Below are positions 34,151-46,500 of a DNA stretch of 64,000 bases, in pieces; the stretch's first letter is position 1; the number at the start of each line of letters is the position of its first letter. The stretch spans positions 200,574,120 through 200,638,119 of the forward strand of contig OU015492.1 of NCBI GenBank assembly GCA_907164885.2, read 5' to 3'. The stretch comes from Dolomedes plantarius (lineage: Eukaryota; Arthropoda; Arachnida; Araneae; Dolomedidae). The notes beneath the pieces were generated by a model. That model made no database searches, was not told the origin of the DNA, and saw only the letters and a list, made by a program, of their open reading frames with translations. Position numbers and translations under genes: made by a program.

Positions 34151-36127
34151 TCACAAGTCTCCTAAATATTGTTTTAAAACTTCAGTAAACACTATTACAT
34201 CTCACATATTCACGACTTCCCAAATTCCACCGAGTTCTTTCATCACTCTACTCGATTGAAGAATTAGGCATAAGGTAAATTCTTGACAGCTTATATAACA
34301 AAAATGTTACTTAAATATATTAACACTCATAGATATTTAACGAATAGATTAGGAGAATTTACCTTTAACTGTAATGCATTTAAAAATACGCTTAAGTATT
34401 TTTCAATATCTTTGTCTTATCAAGACATAACATGAATATCTTAGATGGTATATTTCTTCATTCTCTAGAGAGAATGATGGTAATATTTCTAAAGACGAGC
34501 ATTATAAACTGGGCTGTCTTACCGTAAGAAGTGGAATTCTTCCGATACGAAATTTGAACATTCATTTTACTATTCAGATTAATTACGCGTGTAAACTTTT
34601 GGACAATCATTTCTAAAATATTCAGCATCAAATCTCGAAAGAAATCGTAAAAAGAGTTAAATCAGTACAAAGTATAATTGGTGATAGAGAAGAGTTCATT
34701 TTTCAAGTAGAGTACCGTCAAAAGTAATGGAAAAGGATGAAGAATCCTAAATCGTGGGGAGAATAATTACACATAGCCTTAACACTTGTTTAAAGATTTA
34801 ATTAAATATTACTGTTACATTAACGATCAAAAATATTTTGCATTTCTTCCGAAGTGTGAAGTAGAGTTGAGACACTTGGTGAAGAAGTTAGATATTTGAT
34901 AGTATAAGGCATTTATTAGAAATTTAGAAAATACCATTTACTTTGAAAGCATCCAATTCAGCCGTTTTTCTGTGCCTTTTGCATAGAATTTTAAAGAAAC
35001 TATAAATGATTGATTGGGGTAGAAGATCCCATTCTTTAATATTAGCTTTGTGCCCCGTATGGTTTAGGAACAGATGACTTTCGACACGATAACGTGATAC
35101 GATTTTTTTTTAGAATGAAGATCTTCGAAGTTCCTAACCATCTTTTCCCAAGTTATCTAATTTATAGAAATACTTTCTCTTTTGATCGTTTTGAATAAAT
35201 CAAATATAGCAATCCGTCTTTAAATATATAGTAACTATATGCAGTCACTTGGTGTGTTAAAGTGGCGAAACTCTTTATGATTTAATTGCGCGTTTGGAAT
35301 GGATATCTTGAAAAAGGGAACATGTATTTTAGGAAAATAACGTATCAGGATGTTAACTTTTTGGGATGATTTTTTAAAAAAATCAGTTTACGTTGTAGCT
35401 TACATACTAGAGAAAAATTTTACTCCATTTTGATACATTTTGTCAAATTCAATTATAGCATTCAATTATAGCTGATCACTAAATATCTAGAAACTATAGA
35501 TAATTTATTGGTTTTTAAGAGAGACTCATCTGCTTACTTACATTTCTCTTTTGATATCGTGAATAGCCTGCAAAAGAACAGGAGAATAAAGAAGTGTGTG
35601 CTAGAGGATGGTTTACATCTTATAATGAAGTTCTTAGCTCCACATATTAGTGTAAGTTCCTTTATAACAAACCTTTTAATTTCGTTTTGTATAGATAATT
35701 TATAGTAATTTGTCTTTATTAATTGTGCCTAATACTCCAGTGGTGAGGAACACCAAATTGCAGTTTACATTTTTATATGTGTGCTTGAAAACTTTCAAGG
35801 AAATTAATATGTTCTGAGAATTACGCTATCGAATAGTCGTCTTCTTATAAATATGTTCCTCACTGTTTTATGTAGGAGGTAGTTACTTTTTAACAAATTC
35901 GACTTCCCATTGTGTGAAACCTAAATACAGCTATCTCACTTCCACAAAAATTCAGTATAGTTAAGGATAGAAAGAAATTGGTATTTTGTGGTTTGTACTA
36001 GGCGCAAACTTTACATCGCTAAGTTCTTCCAGTGTCGAAAGCTGAATTTTACGTTAAATTTCTTTAACATGCGGAAAGAAATTTACTCAGTTTTATAAAA
36101 TCCCTTATCTACATATGCCACATTAGT
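34151..36127. other. Gene-free stretch
   Basis: AT-rich. I see no coding region, repeat array or transposon terminus. Confidence 0.4.
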
Positions 36128-36156
36128 GTATATATATATGTGTGTGTGTGTGTGTC

Positions 36157-36240
<84 letters not shown>
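36128..36240. repeat. Compound (TA)n/(GT)n microsatellite
   Basis: Short TA run, about 13 GT units, then about 38 TA units. It creates artefactual Ile-Tyr and Val-Cys frames. Confidence 0.95.
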
Positions 36241-36243
<3 letters not shown>

Positions 36244-37199
36244 TATAAAAAACACGATTACTCAAATAGTCGATACGTCATTAGACAAATTTTTATGAAA
36301 TTCTGCGACGCAGGTAAACATGATTACCTACAAACGACTTTCCTGAACAGTGATTACGACCCTTGAAAATCACTCAGAAGTCGTTAGCAAGTGTTCAACC
36401 TGGTAATTAGCCGTATTTTCTGAACGACGCGAGAATAAAGTCGTGAGTGGGTTGTTTCCCATTATGAAAAGCTCGTAAAGTTGCCATAGCAACAAAAGAG
36501 TGAAAAATAAATCCTATATCACTCGAGTTCATTAGCTGTGCATTTAAGTACTTCAGTTTAAAGTTAGAGCTATATATCTTAAGCGCAGTTGAATTGGAAT
36601 GTTTTAAGGAAGTTTATTTTTTCTTAAGTCGTATACTTTTTCAGTACGCTCAAATTACCACATAAAGGTTTTTTGATATTCAGACTTCTAATGCACAATG
36701 CAAAACACAAAATTTCCTTAGTGTATTGTTTTAATTTATGGGATTCATTAATAGCAATCGTAGAATTGCCTATTTGTGCTACGTATGATCTGTGTAGGTA
36801 ATTAAATATATTAAATATATCGTATTCAACTCCTACTCGATTTATGGTTAACTAGTTGAAAACGTTTTTTTTTTTGGGGGGGGGGGATCTTTAATCAAAC
36901 TATGCAGATTGTCTGCTTATCTTTGAAGGTGAAAAAGGATCGGTGATTAAAATTTGCTTTTCGTATTAAACACTGACTTTTTGATTATCTTTTCAAAATG
37001 ATGCCAAAGGAGATAACCAGAATTAATCTTTTTGTCCCTACTCCGTACACTAAAGTCTAAATTCAATCATCAAACAACTAAATTAAAAATTAATGATTAT
37101 TTAAAAAAAAAAAACGATTCACCAAAATGCATCAAGAAGAGGCTGATAAAGACATGATTATTACCTTAAAGGGCACCACTGACATTACAGCCAGTATTG
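36241..37199. other. Gene-free stretch
   Basis: Contains a T run followed by a run of about 11 G at 36867-36887. Nothing else seen. Confidence 0.4.
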
Positions 37200-37760
37200 T
37201 TAGTGGTGTTCAGCAAATAATATTTGATTTCTAATACAGACACCTGTGGACAAAGTCCTTAGGTATACAGAAAAAGGAGGGAAATGCAAAACTGCCAAGG
37301 ACAACAAAATGGAAAATACATAAACGAGAAAAGCAGCTAAGATAAAATTCTCATGCTGCCACGGGCATCTCAATAACGTCTGCACAGAGAACGCCCATTT
37401 AAGGCATGGCAGAACATGATGTGCTTACCATCCATGTTGTCGTAATTGCAAAGAGGACATATAGGCCAGAAAAGTTCCATTCTGTTTAAATATACAGTCA
37501 GGCAGCTGTTCAGTTTCAACCCTGAAGTAGCAACTGCAAATTACGTGGACCATCGGGAAAGCCATTCAGAGTCTTGCTCCAGACCTTAATTTGAATTCGG
37601 TTTTGGAAATCAGAAATAAAAGAAATTTTTTTTCTCTGCTTTATAATGTTAAATGCTATTTAATAAGGAATTTTATTGGGAGGCAAGAGGTATATTGAAG
37701 TTCCCTTTTTTTGGTAATAAATCTGCTGCTTCATTTCCTGGTATGCCGTAATGAAAGTAC
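37200..37760 (-). pseudogene. Non-LTR retrotransposon tail (RNase H end and Cys-His motif)
   Basis: Minus-strand GIPGNEAADLLPKKG (about 37700-37750) is the C-terminal signature of the RNase H domain of several non-LTR retrotransposon clades. Downstream, across frame changes, CPLCNYDNMDGKHIMFCHAL (about 37400-37460) has the C-x2-C-x8-H-x4-C arrangement seen near the end of such polyproteins. Stops and frameshifts throughout. The upstream reverse transcriptase is absent; a degenerate tandem array lies there instead. Confidence 0.65.
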
Positions 37761-37779
37761 ATAAACTGGAGAACCATAC

Positions 37780-38330
37780 ATAATCCAGTCAGGAAACAAG
37801 TACGATTTGTTGAACGAAAGCCTTTAGATGAGGATAATAAAGAAGCTCTAACGGATAGAGATGTTAACTGTTTAATAATATAGGAGGATGATAAAGACAT
37901 GAATATTATTTTAAATGGCACCACATGTAATCCAGTCAGGATGCAAACAATTTCTGCTGAACGGCAGAGATTACAGAAGCATGACAATGACAGGAATATT
38001 ATATTACATGGCACCTCTTATAATCGAGTCAGGATGCAAACAATTTCTGTTGATTAGAGAAGGATGGCAGACACGAATATTATCTTATTGACATTACCCA
38101 TAATCTAGTCAGGAAGCAAGTAATACTTGCTGGACCAAAGTCTTTAAATCATGATAATAGAGATATGAATATTATCTTACATGGTACCGCTTATTATCCA
38201 GTCAGGATACCAATAATTTGTTGATGAACGGCAGAATTTAAGGAGGTGATAAAGACCTGATTATTTTCTTAAATGACACCACAGATAATCTAGTCAAGAT
38301 TCAAGTTATATTTACTAAACGGAAGACTCT
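37780..38330. repeat. Degenerate tandem array, ~90-105 bp units
   Basis: At least six diverged units, each with a (A/T)ATCCAGTCAGGA(T/A)-type core, a GAATATTAT block and a GGCACC block. It abuts the non-LTR remnant and its first unit overlaps the RNase H-like frame, so it may derive from that element. Confidence 0.6.
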
Positions 38331-39960
38331 AGCCACAAGCATATTTGATGACAGTAGCCCATTTCTCATATAAAACAGTTAATAAATCGATAAATATATG
38401 AAAACTCGTTAGAGTGGCTGTTATATATGCCCCTACGAAAAAAAAAATTAGCATTTAAGAGCTCCCCAGTCCCTTGTGTGCAAGAGAGAATTTGATGTCC
38501 ATTTGGAATCATTATTGTATGGTTTTGGATGTAAAGTTTAGGAGGAAAAAAATCTCGGGATAAATCCGAATCTATCAGTTGTTTTATAAATGATGGAAAA
38601 ATTATCCACTTCAGAAAACCAAAGAAGGATCATTATACGTTTCATAAGAGTAGCTGTTATAGCAAAAGAATTCAGTTTAAGTTTACTGAATAAAAGCGAG
38701 CGTTATATATTGCTTTAAAAATGGCCGAAAAATTATCTCACTGAAAAAAATTTTACTCCTAAATTTCTTTTAATTCATCTTAGGGATAAATGAAGGTCAC
38801 AATAACTAAAAGGAAATAGAATTAATACATCGTTGCAGCTTGTTACGTAAAGATATTAATAGATACCAATCTGAGAAAAATTTAAGAATTTTACTGTCAG
38901 AATGGAGATTGTACAAATGACTCATGTAAAAGCGTGAATTGAGAGAAAAATGTAATGCAACACAAATAATTGAAAATTTTATGACAATATCATATAGAAG
39001 CAGGTTATTCAAGAATATGGCATCAAGGAAGTGTTTATCACAATAATAATTTAATCAATTAACAACAATATGTAGGAAGTATGGAAACAATATATTTAAC
39101 TTTTTTTCTGATTTGATCATAACGTAATTTTAAAATACGATATTGAGTTTAATTGACTAAATACTAACACAAATTAGAAGTTATAATACATGTTGCGTGT
39201 AGGATTAAAATAACTAGCGAAATTTTCTTAAAGGCAACATACGGCGGATATTATTACTTTATTAAATATCAGAAATTCAATTAGAAAGTGACAGCACACA
39301 AGATTTTCAATTGCATTTGGTTGCAGTAAGTTTTATCTAAAACGATAGAAAATTAGGAAAAAAAATGATAGCAAATTATATCTCAAAACTGAAGTCTTTA
39401 AGATTTGTTAAGCCTTTATTTTACATATACTCTTCATTAAATCAATTTATGAAGTATATAAAGAAGCAAGTAATTATAAATTAACGTTATAGTGTTGTAT
39501 AATCATAAATTATTTTTAGACTTAATAAATCCTTAAGAAAAATGAAAAGCTGTGGGTTTTTAATAAGCGAAACACAAATATTCTACCTATGAGAAAAATT
39601 TAAAGCAGGAAAATTGTGTAAATTATACTTCATAACACTGTGGCAGGCTTTTCCAGAAATGGATGCAAAGAAATATTTTTTAGACATAAAGTATGAAAAG
39701 AATCCATCCTGATGACATATATTAACACGAGAGAACATTTCATGTAAACCTTCTGTAACGTTTTTCTGCATCTTCATTGGGTATTTCAATGCAGTGGCGC
39801 CATCTCTGTTTATAAATTATAAATAAAATTTGTTTATAAAAATGCGTAATTCTTTTTACCTCTCCGTGGCTATGTGGTTGAAGCCACGCGTGCCGAGGTG
39901 GTAGCGGAGCACAACGAAGTATTTGATTAGTAGTGCAGGTATTTATTAGCACTACAGGGG
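38331..39960. other. Gene-free stretch
   Basis: AT-rich. A GC-richer patch near 39850-39920 contains an imperfect GTGGTTGAAGCCAC hairpin. No supported gene. Confidence 0.35.
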
Positions 39961-40012
39961 CTTTTTTTGTCATATATGACTGACAGATTAACGTTTCTGC
40001 TTTTTTTTTTTA

Positions 40013-40266
40013 GTCCACCAAAATGCTCCAATGAAACTAGCAATATAGAAAGGAATGCCTTCGCGACATTTAACAGACGAAAACACAATGACGAATTTAA
40101 TCAAAGACATCTTGGTGCGTGCTTAAAATCCGGAAGTGAGATTTTTACAGTTTCTATTAGTGTTTCAAAGAAAAAGATATTACTGATACTCTCAAAAAAG
40201 AAAATTGAACACATCATTGAAGAAATTCTTCACAAAAAATTTGTCATCCATACAAATGGCACTTAA
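40013..40266 (+). CDS. Candidate terminal exon of an unknown gene
   Basis: A strong 3' splice-site-like sequence (CTGC, then a T run, then AG at 40011-40012) is followed by an open frame of about 84 codons that ends with TAA at 40264-40266, with an AAATAAATA polyadenylation-like signal about 20 bp further on. The peptide is basic and hydrophilic (contains SISVSKKKILLILSKKKIEH) and matches no family I recognise. Acceptor, frame, stop and poly(A) signal in the right order make a real last exon possible. No matching upstream exon is visible, and T-rich AG sequences are common by chance here. Confidence 0.22.
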
Positions 40267-40289
40267 TGTTTTCTTTTTTATTTTTAAAT

Positions 40290-41226
40290 AAATATACTGG
40301 AGAAAAACGAGGTATTACTTCGAATGTTGTAAAATTAATATCACAAGTGAAATCAATAACTGATGAAATATGATCTCTTGCATTTTGTAGCATGACAAAA
40401 AAAATGGAATTCGGGACTGCTTAAAATAAATAAACCGTATAATTTATTAAAATTTATGCGACGGTTCCAATTCCAAAATCGGAAACATTCGTTTTTGTAC
40501 TCGGAATTTAATAAATGCGATGTGACACTGGGACTCAAATCCACTTTTTAAATGAATGACGCCAATGTCGGTTTCAGGTCGTTAGGTCGCCAGAAGCATT
40601 TATTTTCGTGCATTAACATTGAAAGAGGGGGAGACTCCTAAATTGCGCAGCAGAATTCTTTTAATAGGGACAGTGATATTTCTGTACTCTAAAAGTTTAA
40701 ATAGGATTTTTATAATTTTTTAAAGAAGTGTAAATATTTATATTGAACTAAGACAACTTTCGATTGAATTTAAAAATACTACAGAAGATCTTAGTTTAAC
40801 TAAAACTATTATTTGATACGAAAATACGTTTTTGCAATTATGTGGTTAAAACCCTTTCTTTAAGTTTCTGGCTTGTTTTGTTCAAGTTCGCATTTCTGTC
40901 ACAAATGTTTTAGGAAGTCTCATACAATTTCATGAAGACGGGTGAAGACGCATTTTTCATAATCACTAGAAGAGGGTAGTTAATATAGGTAGGTATATCT
41001 TATGGACGATATAGGCCATTGAGAGCTTTAATAGATATCTTTTCACAGCCAAAAATTTTCAAGAAAGCCTAATGACTGTCTGAAGAAGAATGGGTTCATC
41101 CAAAACTAGTGGTTCCGTAAACTTTTGAATTTAGATTTAAAGTTATAGGGCTTGTGTCCTAATATAAGGGTTTTCTTATCTAAGATAAATGCAAAAATAC
41201 GCTATTTTCATATTCAAGTGGATACA
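40290..41226. other. Gene-free stretch before the Helitron
   Basis: AT-rich, nothing seen. Confidence 0.4.
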
Positions 41227-41370
41227 TCTATATCTATAAAGGAAGAAGTCCGGACTTATATATACATATATACATACACGTATCAACGCCCAGCAAAAAC
41301 TATTGGAGATACAGATATCAAATTTTAGGAGCTTATTACTTTTGTGCTGAAGGCGTCATTTAAGAAGCGA

Positions 41371-42330
41371 TTTTTCAAAATTCGCCCCCCAAGGGGGGGA
41401 CGGGGGGCAAAACGTGTTTTTTACATATTCCTTCATATCTCAAAGAAGGTTATTGATATCCATAAGATTCTTGCTTTAAAATGTAAGTAACATGAATACC
41501 TAAAAACCAATATCAGGATTTTTCAAAATTAGGCCCCCAAGGGGGGGGGGGAAACGTGTTTTTACGTGTTTTATCACATTTTCCTTCATATCTCGAAGAA
41601 GAAAACAGGTATCCATAAGATTCTTGCTTTAAAATGTAAGGAACATAAATACCTAAAAACCAATTTCAGGATTTTTCGAAATTCGGCCCCCATGGGGGGG
41701 GAGGGGGCAAAACGTATTTTCCCATATTCCCTCATATCTCAAAGAAGGAAATTGATATCCAAAAGATTCTTGCTTTAAAATGTAAGGAACTTGATTACCT
41801 AAAATCGGTTTCAGGATTTTTTTCAAAATTCGGCCCCAAGGGGGGGAGGGGGGCTAAACGTGATTTTACGTGTTTTTCACATGAAACGGATATCCATAAG
41901 ATTCTTACTTTAAAATAAAAGGAAGTCGAATACCTAAAAATCAGTTCCAGGATTTTTCAAAATTCGCCCCCCCCAAGGGGGGAGGGGGGGCAAAACGTGT
42001 TTTCCTTCATATCTCAAAGAAGGAAATTGATATGTTAAAGATTCTTGCTTTAAAATGTAAGGAACATGAATACCTAAAAACCAATTTCAGGATTTTTCAA
42101 AATTTGGCCCAAAAGGGGGGGAGGGGGCAAAACGCATTTTTCCCATATTCCCTCATATCTGAAAGAAAAAAATACAGATATCCTTAAGATTCTTGCTTTA
42201 AAATGTAAGGAACTTGATTACCTAAAATCAGTTTCAGGATTTTTCAAAATTCGCCCCCCAAGGGTGAAGGGGGGCAAAACGTGTTTTTCACATATTCCTT
42301 CATATGTAAAAAACCCGGTTAAATAATACA
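41371..42330 (+). repeat. Seven ~145-bp tandem repeats in the Helitron leader
   Basis: Units begin with GGATTTTTCAAAATTCG followed by a C-run/AAGG/G-run palindrome, at about 41371, 41517, 41670, 41815, 41950, 42090 and 42237. Each then has CAAAACGTGTTTT, TTCATATCTCAAAGAAGG and AAGATTCTTGCTTTAAAATG. Each can form a G+C-rich hairpin. An inverted partial unit lies at about 42905-43080 and a shorter piece near 43350-43385. Confidence 0.85.
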
Positions 42331-42335
42331 CCCAT

Positions 42336-42460
42336 ACCTCGCTTTACGGCCTAGATACGTTCTGTAAAAGTTGGCCGTAAAGCGAAAAGCCGTATAACGA
42401 ATCAATTATTTTGATACAAACCCATACAAATTTAATTGGATCTGTTCCAATTTTTTATAA
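42336..42460. other. Possible end of an inserted DNA element
   Basis: CCATACCTCGCTTTACGGCC followed by CCGTAAAGCGAAAAGCCGTA resembles one terminus of a pogo/Tigger-type element. No second terminus found. Confidence 0.25.
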
Positions 42461-43590
42461 ATAATATACTTTTTAGCTCAGAAAGTATTTTATTCTTTTT
42501 ATTTCCTAGAAAAATGCTTACATAAAAATAAAAGTACAAAACAATGTAATAATTCAAAAAATAAACATATAAAAAAATAAAAGAAATCATATGCACATAT
42601 GTATACATATAATGAAAACCATAAAATAAAATGTTTAAAAACTGTTTTAATGTGATGACGAACATTAACATGAAGGATCACTAAGCTATGATATGCTGCC
42701 ATCATTACTTTCCGGAATACTAAACAATTAACTGAAGAGTAAATAGTTGGTATTTGGCGCGATAGATGGTAGCGGCTATCTAGAGCATTAATCCGAATAG
42801 TCATATCGATTACAAACTAATATATAAGATCGAGTAATCATATCGAGTACAAAGTAATATAGAAGAAATTCTAAAACAGTTTAATTTATTAATATGCGTA
42901 TAAAAGAAATATATCCGTTTCCTACTTTGAGATATGAAGGTATATGTGAAAAACACGTAAAAACACGTCTAGCCCCACCCTCCCCTCCCCTTGGGGCCGA
43001 ATTTTGAAAAATCCTGAAATCGGTTTTTAGGTATTCGTGTTCCTTACATTTTAAAGTAAGAATCTTATGGATATTGTTGGGAATTCATCTCTCTCACGCG
43101 CATGTCCGGATGTGTTCAAGGGCAGAGAGTCACGTGAACTTTTTGATATATTTCAATTTTTACTTTGACTCTTGGCATCATGTTCACTCGAGCTCATTGA
43201 CTCGAGCTCATGACGCATGATGAATCTTTAGAAATTAATTTCATTTTCTTTTTATGTATTAAATTTTGAAAATGTTGTAACATGGATTAAAACTCTAAAA
43301 TATCAAGCTTTGAAATCTTTCTTGAAACATGCGGATTCGTGATCATACAGATATCAATTTCCTTCTTTGAGATATGAAGGAATATAGAAGATACAAAGTG
43401 TAAAATATTAACGGTATTACTATACGGTAACTGTGCTTAACATGTATAGCTGTAACCTAGAGGTTAACTGCTAGACAGACATGTGATGGTGTCAGATTAA
43501 GTTAGTGTGGTTGATTTTCATGCGAGTAAGTTTTTTTTTTATTTTTAACTCTTTATAAGATTTACTTATATTTCTGAACCGGATTTAAAT

Positions 43591-46500
43591 TTGATTTTTA
43601 TATTTTCTAAAATGGAAGAATATTTATGCATAAATGGGGAGTTTGTACTTTATAGTATTTTCCCAATCACAGCAGATGGTGCATGTCTTTTCCGTTCTCT
43701 CTCTTTTGTCATGTATGGTACAGATATGATGTCTAGGGAAGTCCGGGAATTAATTGTGAGTCATGTGGTAGAGAATTGGGAGCGATTTGCTATAATGTCT
43801 CATGACAGGAATGGGAATAATTATTCTAACTCTGCTGAATATTTTTCCGAAATGTCAATTCTCTCCACATATGGCAGTTCTTGCGAATTGTCAGCAGCAG
43901 GTGAACTGTTCAACTTTGTTTTTGAGGTATACCTCAATGGTGAACTATGTCACAGTTTTGGTGCTGCTGGTAACCCAATAAGGAGGCTGCGTTTTACCTC
44001 TGCATATGACCTCTCGAGTGAGCATTTCGATGCTTACTACCTGTCACAGGAAACACAAGCCATGCTATCTCTCCCTCAATCTACCTCACATGATGCATCA
44101 CTTTCTAATCCCAATAAAGCTACTAAAAGACGTCGCTCTAGATGTACTCATGCTCTAAGGAAGCAGCAACTTAAAGATGCAAGAAAGAAGTATGCAGAGA
44201 GGAATCCTGGGGTGAACAGGGAAGCTGTTGCACGGTACCAGAAAGCTAAGCCTGAGGTGATCAAAGCAGCTGTTGCACGATACCAGAAAGCTAATCCTGA
44301 GGTTATCAAAGCAGCTGTTGCACGGTACCATAAAACTAAGCCTGAGGTGATCAAAGCAGCTGTTGCACGATACCAGAAAGCTAAGCCTGAGGTTATCAAA
44401 TCAGCTGTTGCACGGTATCATAAAGCCAAATCTGAGGTGATCAAAGCAGCTGTTGCACGGTACCAGAAAGCTAAGCCTGAGGTTCACAGGGCAGCACAAT
44501 GCCAATATGAAAAAAAGAATCCTGGCAAACGAGTAGAAAGGCGAGTACTTCCATGGCAGGTAAAGGTTCTTTCAGGCTTGGCATATGATCCTGTTATTGC
44601 TTATGAAGCAGATAGCATGGTATCCCTGGGCACTATGAACCACAAGTGTCAGTACTGCAATGCCCTGAAGTGGGCAGACGAATCTCCTGGAATGTGTTGT
44701 AGTGCTGGCAAGGTAAACCTACCTGCATTTGAACCTCTTCCTGAGCCTCTCAATAGCCTGGTAATTGGTAACCATCCTGAGCACATCCACTTTATGGAGT
44801 GTGTTCGGCAGTATAATGGATGCTTCCAAATGACATCATTTGGAGCTAAACAGGTTGTAGAGGAAGGTTTCATGCCAACTTTCAAAATTCAGGGACAGGT
44901 GTATCACTTGATTGGAAGTCTACTTCCATCTTCTAAAAAAGCCGAATTTCTTCAAATCTATTTTGTGGGTGAGGATGAAAGGGAAGTACGTTTAAGGTGT
45001 AGTAACTTTCCTGGTGTAAAAGACGGATTGGTCAAGCAACTGCAAGAGATGCTAAATGACGTTAATAGCTACATAAAAGACCTTAAGACTACCCTGGATA
45101 AAGTGCCTCCAACCTGCAAGAAGTTTGCAGTTGTTATCCAGGCTGAAAAAAAGCCTGTTGATGCTCATGAAGGTCGCTTTAATGCACCAACAGCAAAAGA
45201 GGTAGCTCTGGTGATGGTTGGCCAGCAGTTTCAGCAGCGAGATATCGTGCTCCAAAGCCACGATAACAAACTGCATCGCATCAGTGAGATTCACCGGTCA
45301 TACGATGCTCTTCAATACCCACTTTTGTTCTGTAGTGGCGAGGATGGATACTCCATCAATCTGGCTCAGCACGATCCTAAGACCAAGTTGCCTATCAAGA
45401 AGGCAATCTCTGCATTGAGTTTTTACTGCTATCGCATTATGGTCAGAAAAGGAGAGGACAACCACCTATTGTACTTCTGTTCCCTATTCAGTCAATTTTT
45501 AGTAGATATGTATGCTAAAATAGAGACTGAAAGGTTAAACTATATCAGGTTTAACCAGGCAGAGCTGAGGGCAGACAACTACATTCACCTAAAAGATGCT
45601 GTAGGGGAGAAGGATGCTGATGCTGCTCAACTGGGTCGGAAGGTAGTGCTCCCATCATCTTTTACTGGAGGACCTCGCTACATGCATGAACGGACTCAAG
45701 ATGCCATGACATATGTCCGTCACTATGGGCGTCCTGATCTGTTTATCACTTTCACCTGTAACCCCAAGTGGAAGGATATTACAGATGCATTGTTCCTCGG
45801 ACAAAAGTCTCAAGATCGGCATGACATCATAGCAAGGGTGTTCCACCTAAAAGTAAAAAAAATAATGAATGTCTTGACCAAGGGCAGTCTGTTTGGAGCT
45901 GTACGTAGCTTCATGTTTTCTGTGGAGTGGCAAAAGCGGGGTTTGCCTCATGTTCACATCTTGCTGTGGCTAGAGCAACGCATATCCCCTGACATGATTG
46001 ATAATGTCATCTGTGCCGAAATACCTAATCCTCAGCAAGACCCCCTTCTCTATGACATTGTCAAGGCCAGCATGATTCATGGGCCCTGTGGCAGCATGAA
46101 GTGCAATTCTCCTTGCATGAAAGGTGGCAGCTGCAGTAAAAGGTACCCCCGTCCACTTCTAAGTGACACCCAGACTGGTAATGATGGGTATCCACTGTAC
46201 CGAAGGCGATCTCCAAAAGATGGTGGGTTCACTGTAAAATGCAAGGGAATAGAGTTGGACAACAGCTGGGTTGTACCTTATAATCCTGTACTGTCACGTA
46301 CTTTCAATGCTCACATCAATGTAGAGTATTGTAACTCTGTGAAATCAATAAAATACATTTGCAAGTACGTTAACAAGGGCAGTGACCAGGCAGCTTTTGG
46401 TCTAGAGAATGAGGAGGATGAGGTGAAGGTCTACGAGAGTGGCCGGTACCTCAGCAGCTCTGAGGCAGTTTGGAGGATCTTGGCATTCCCAATTCATGAA

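Noticed and set aside
44148..44399. Minus-strand frame opposite the Helitron repeat
   Set aside because: It is the reverse reading of the 45-bp coding repeat; the plus strand is clearly the coding one.
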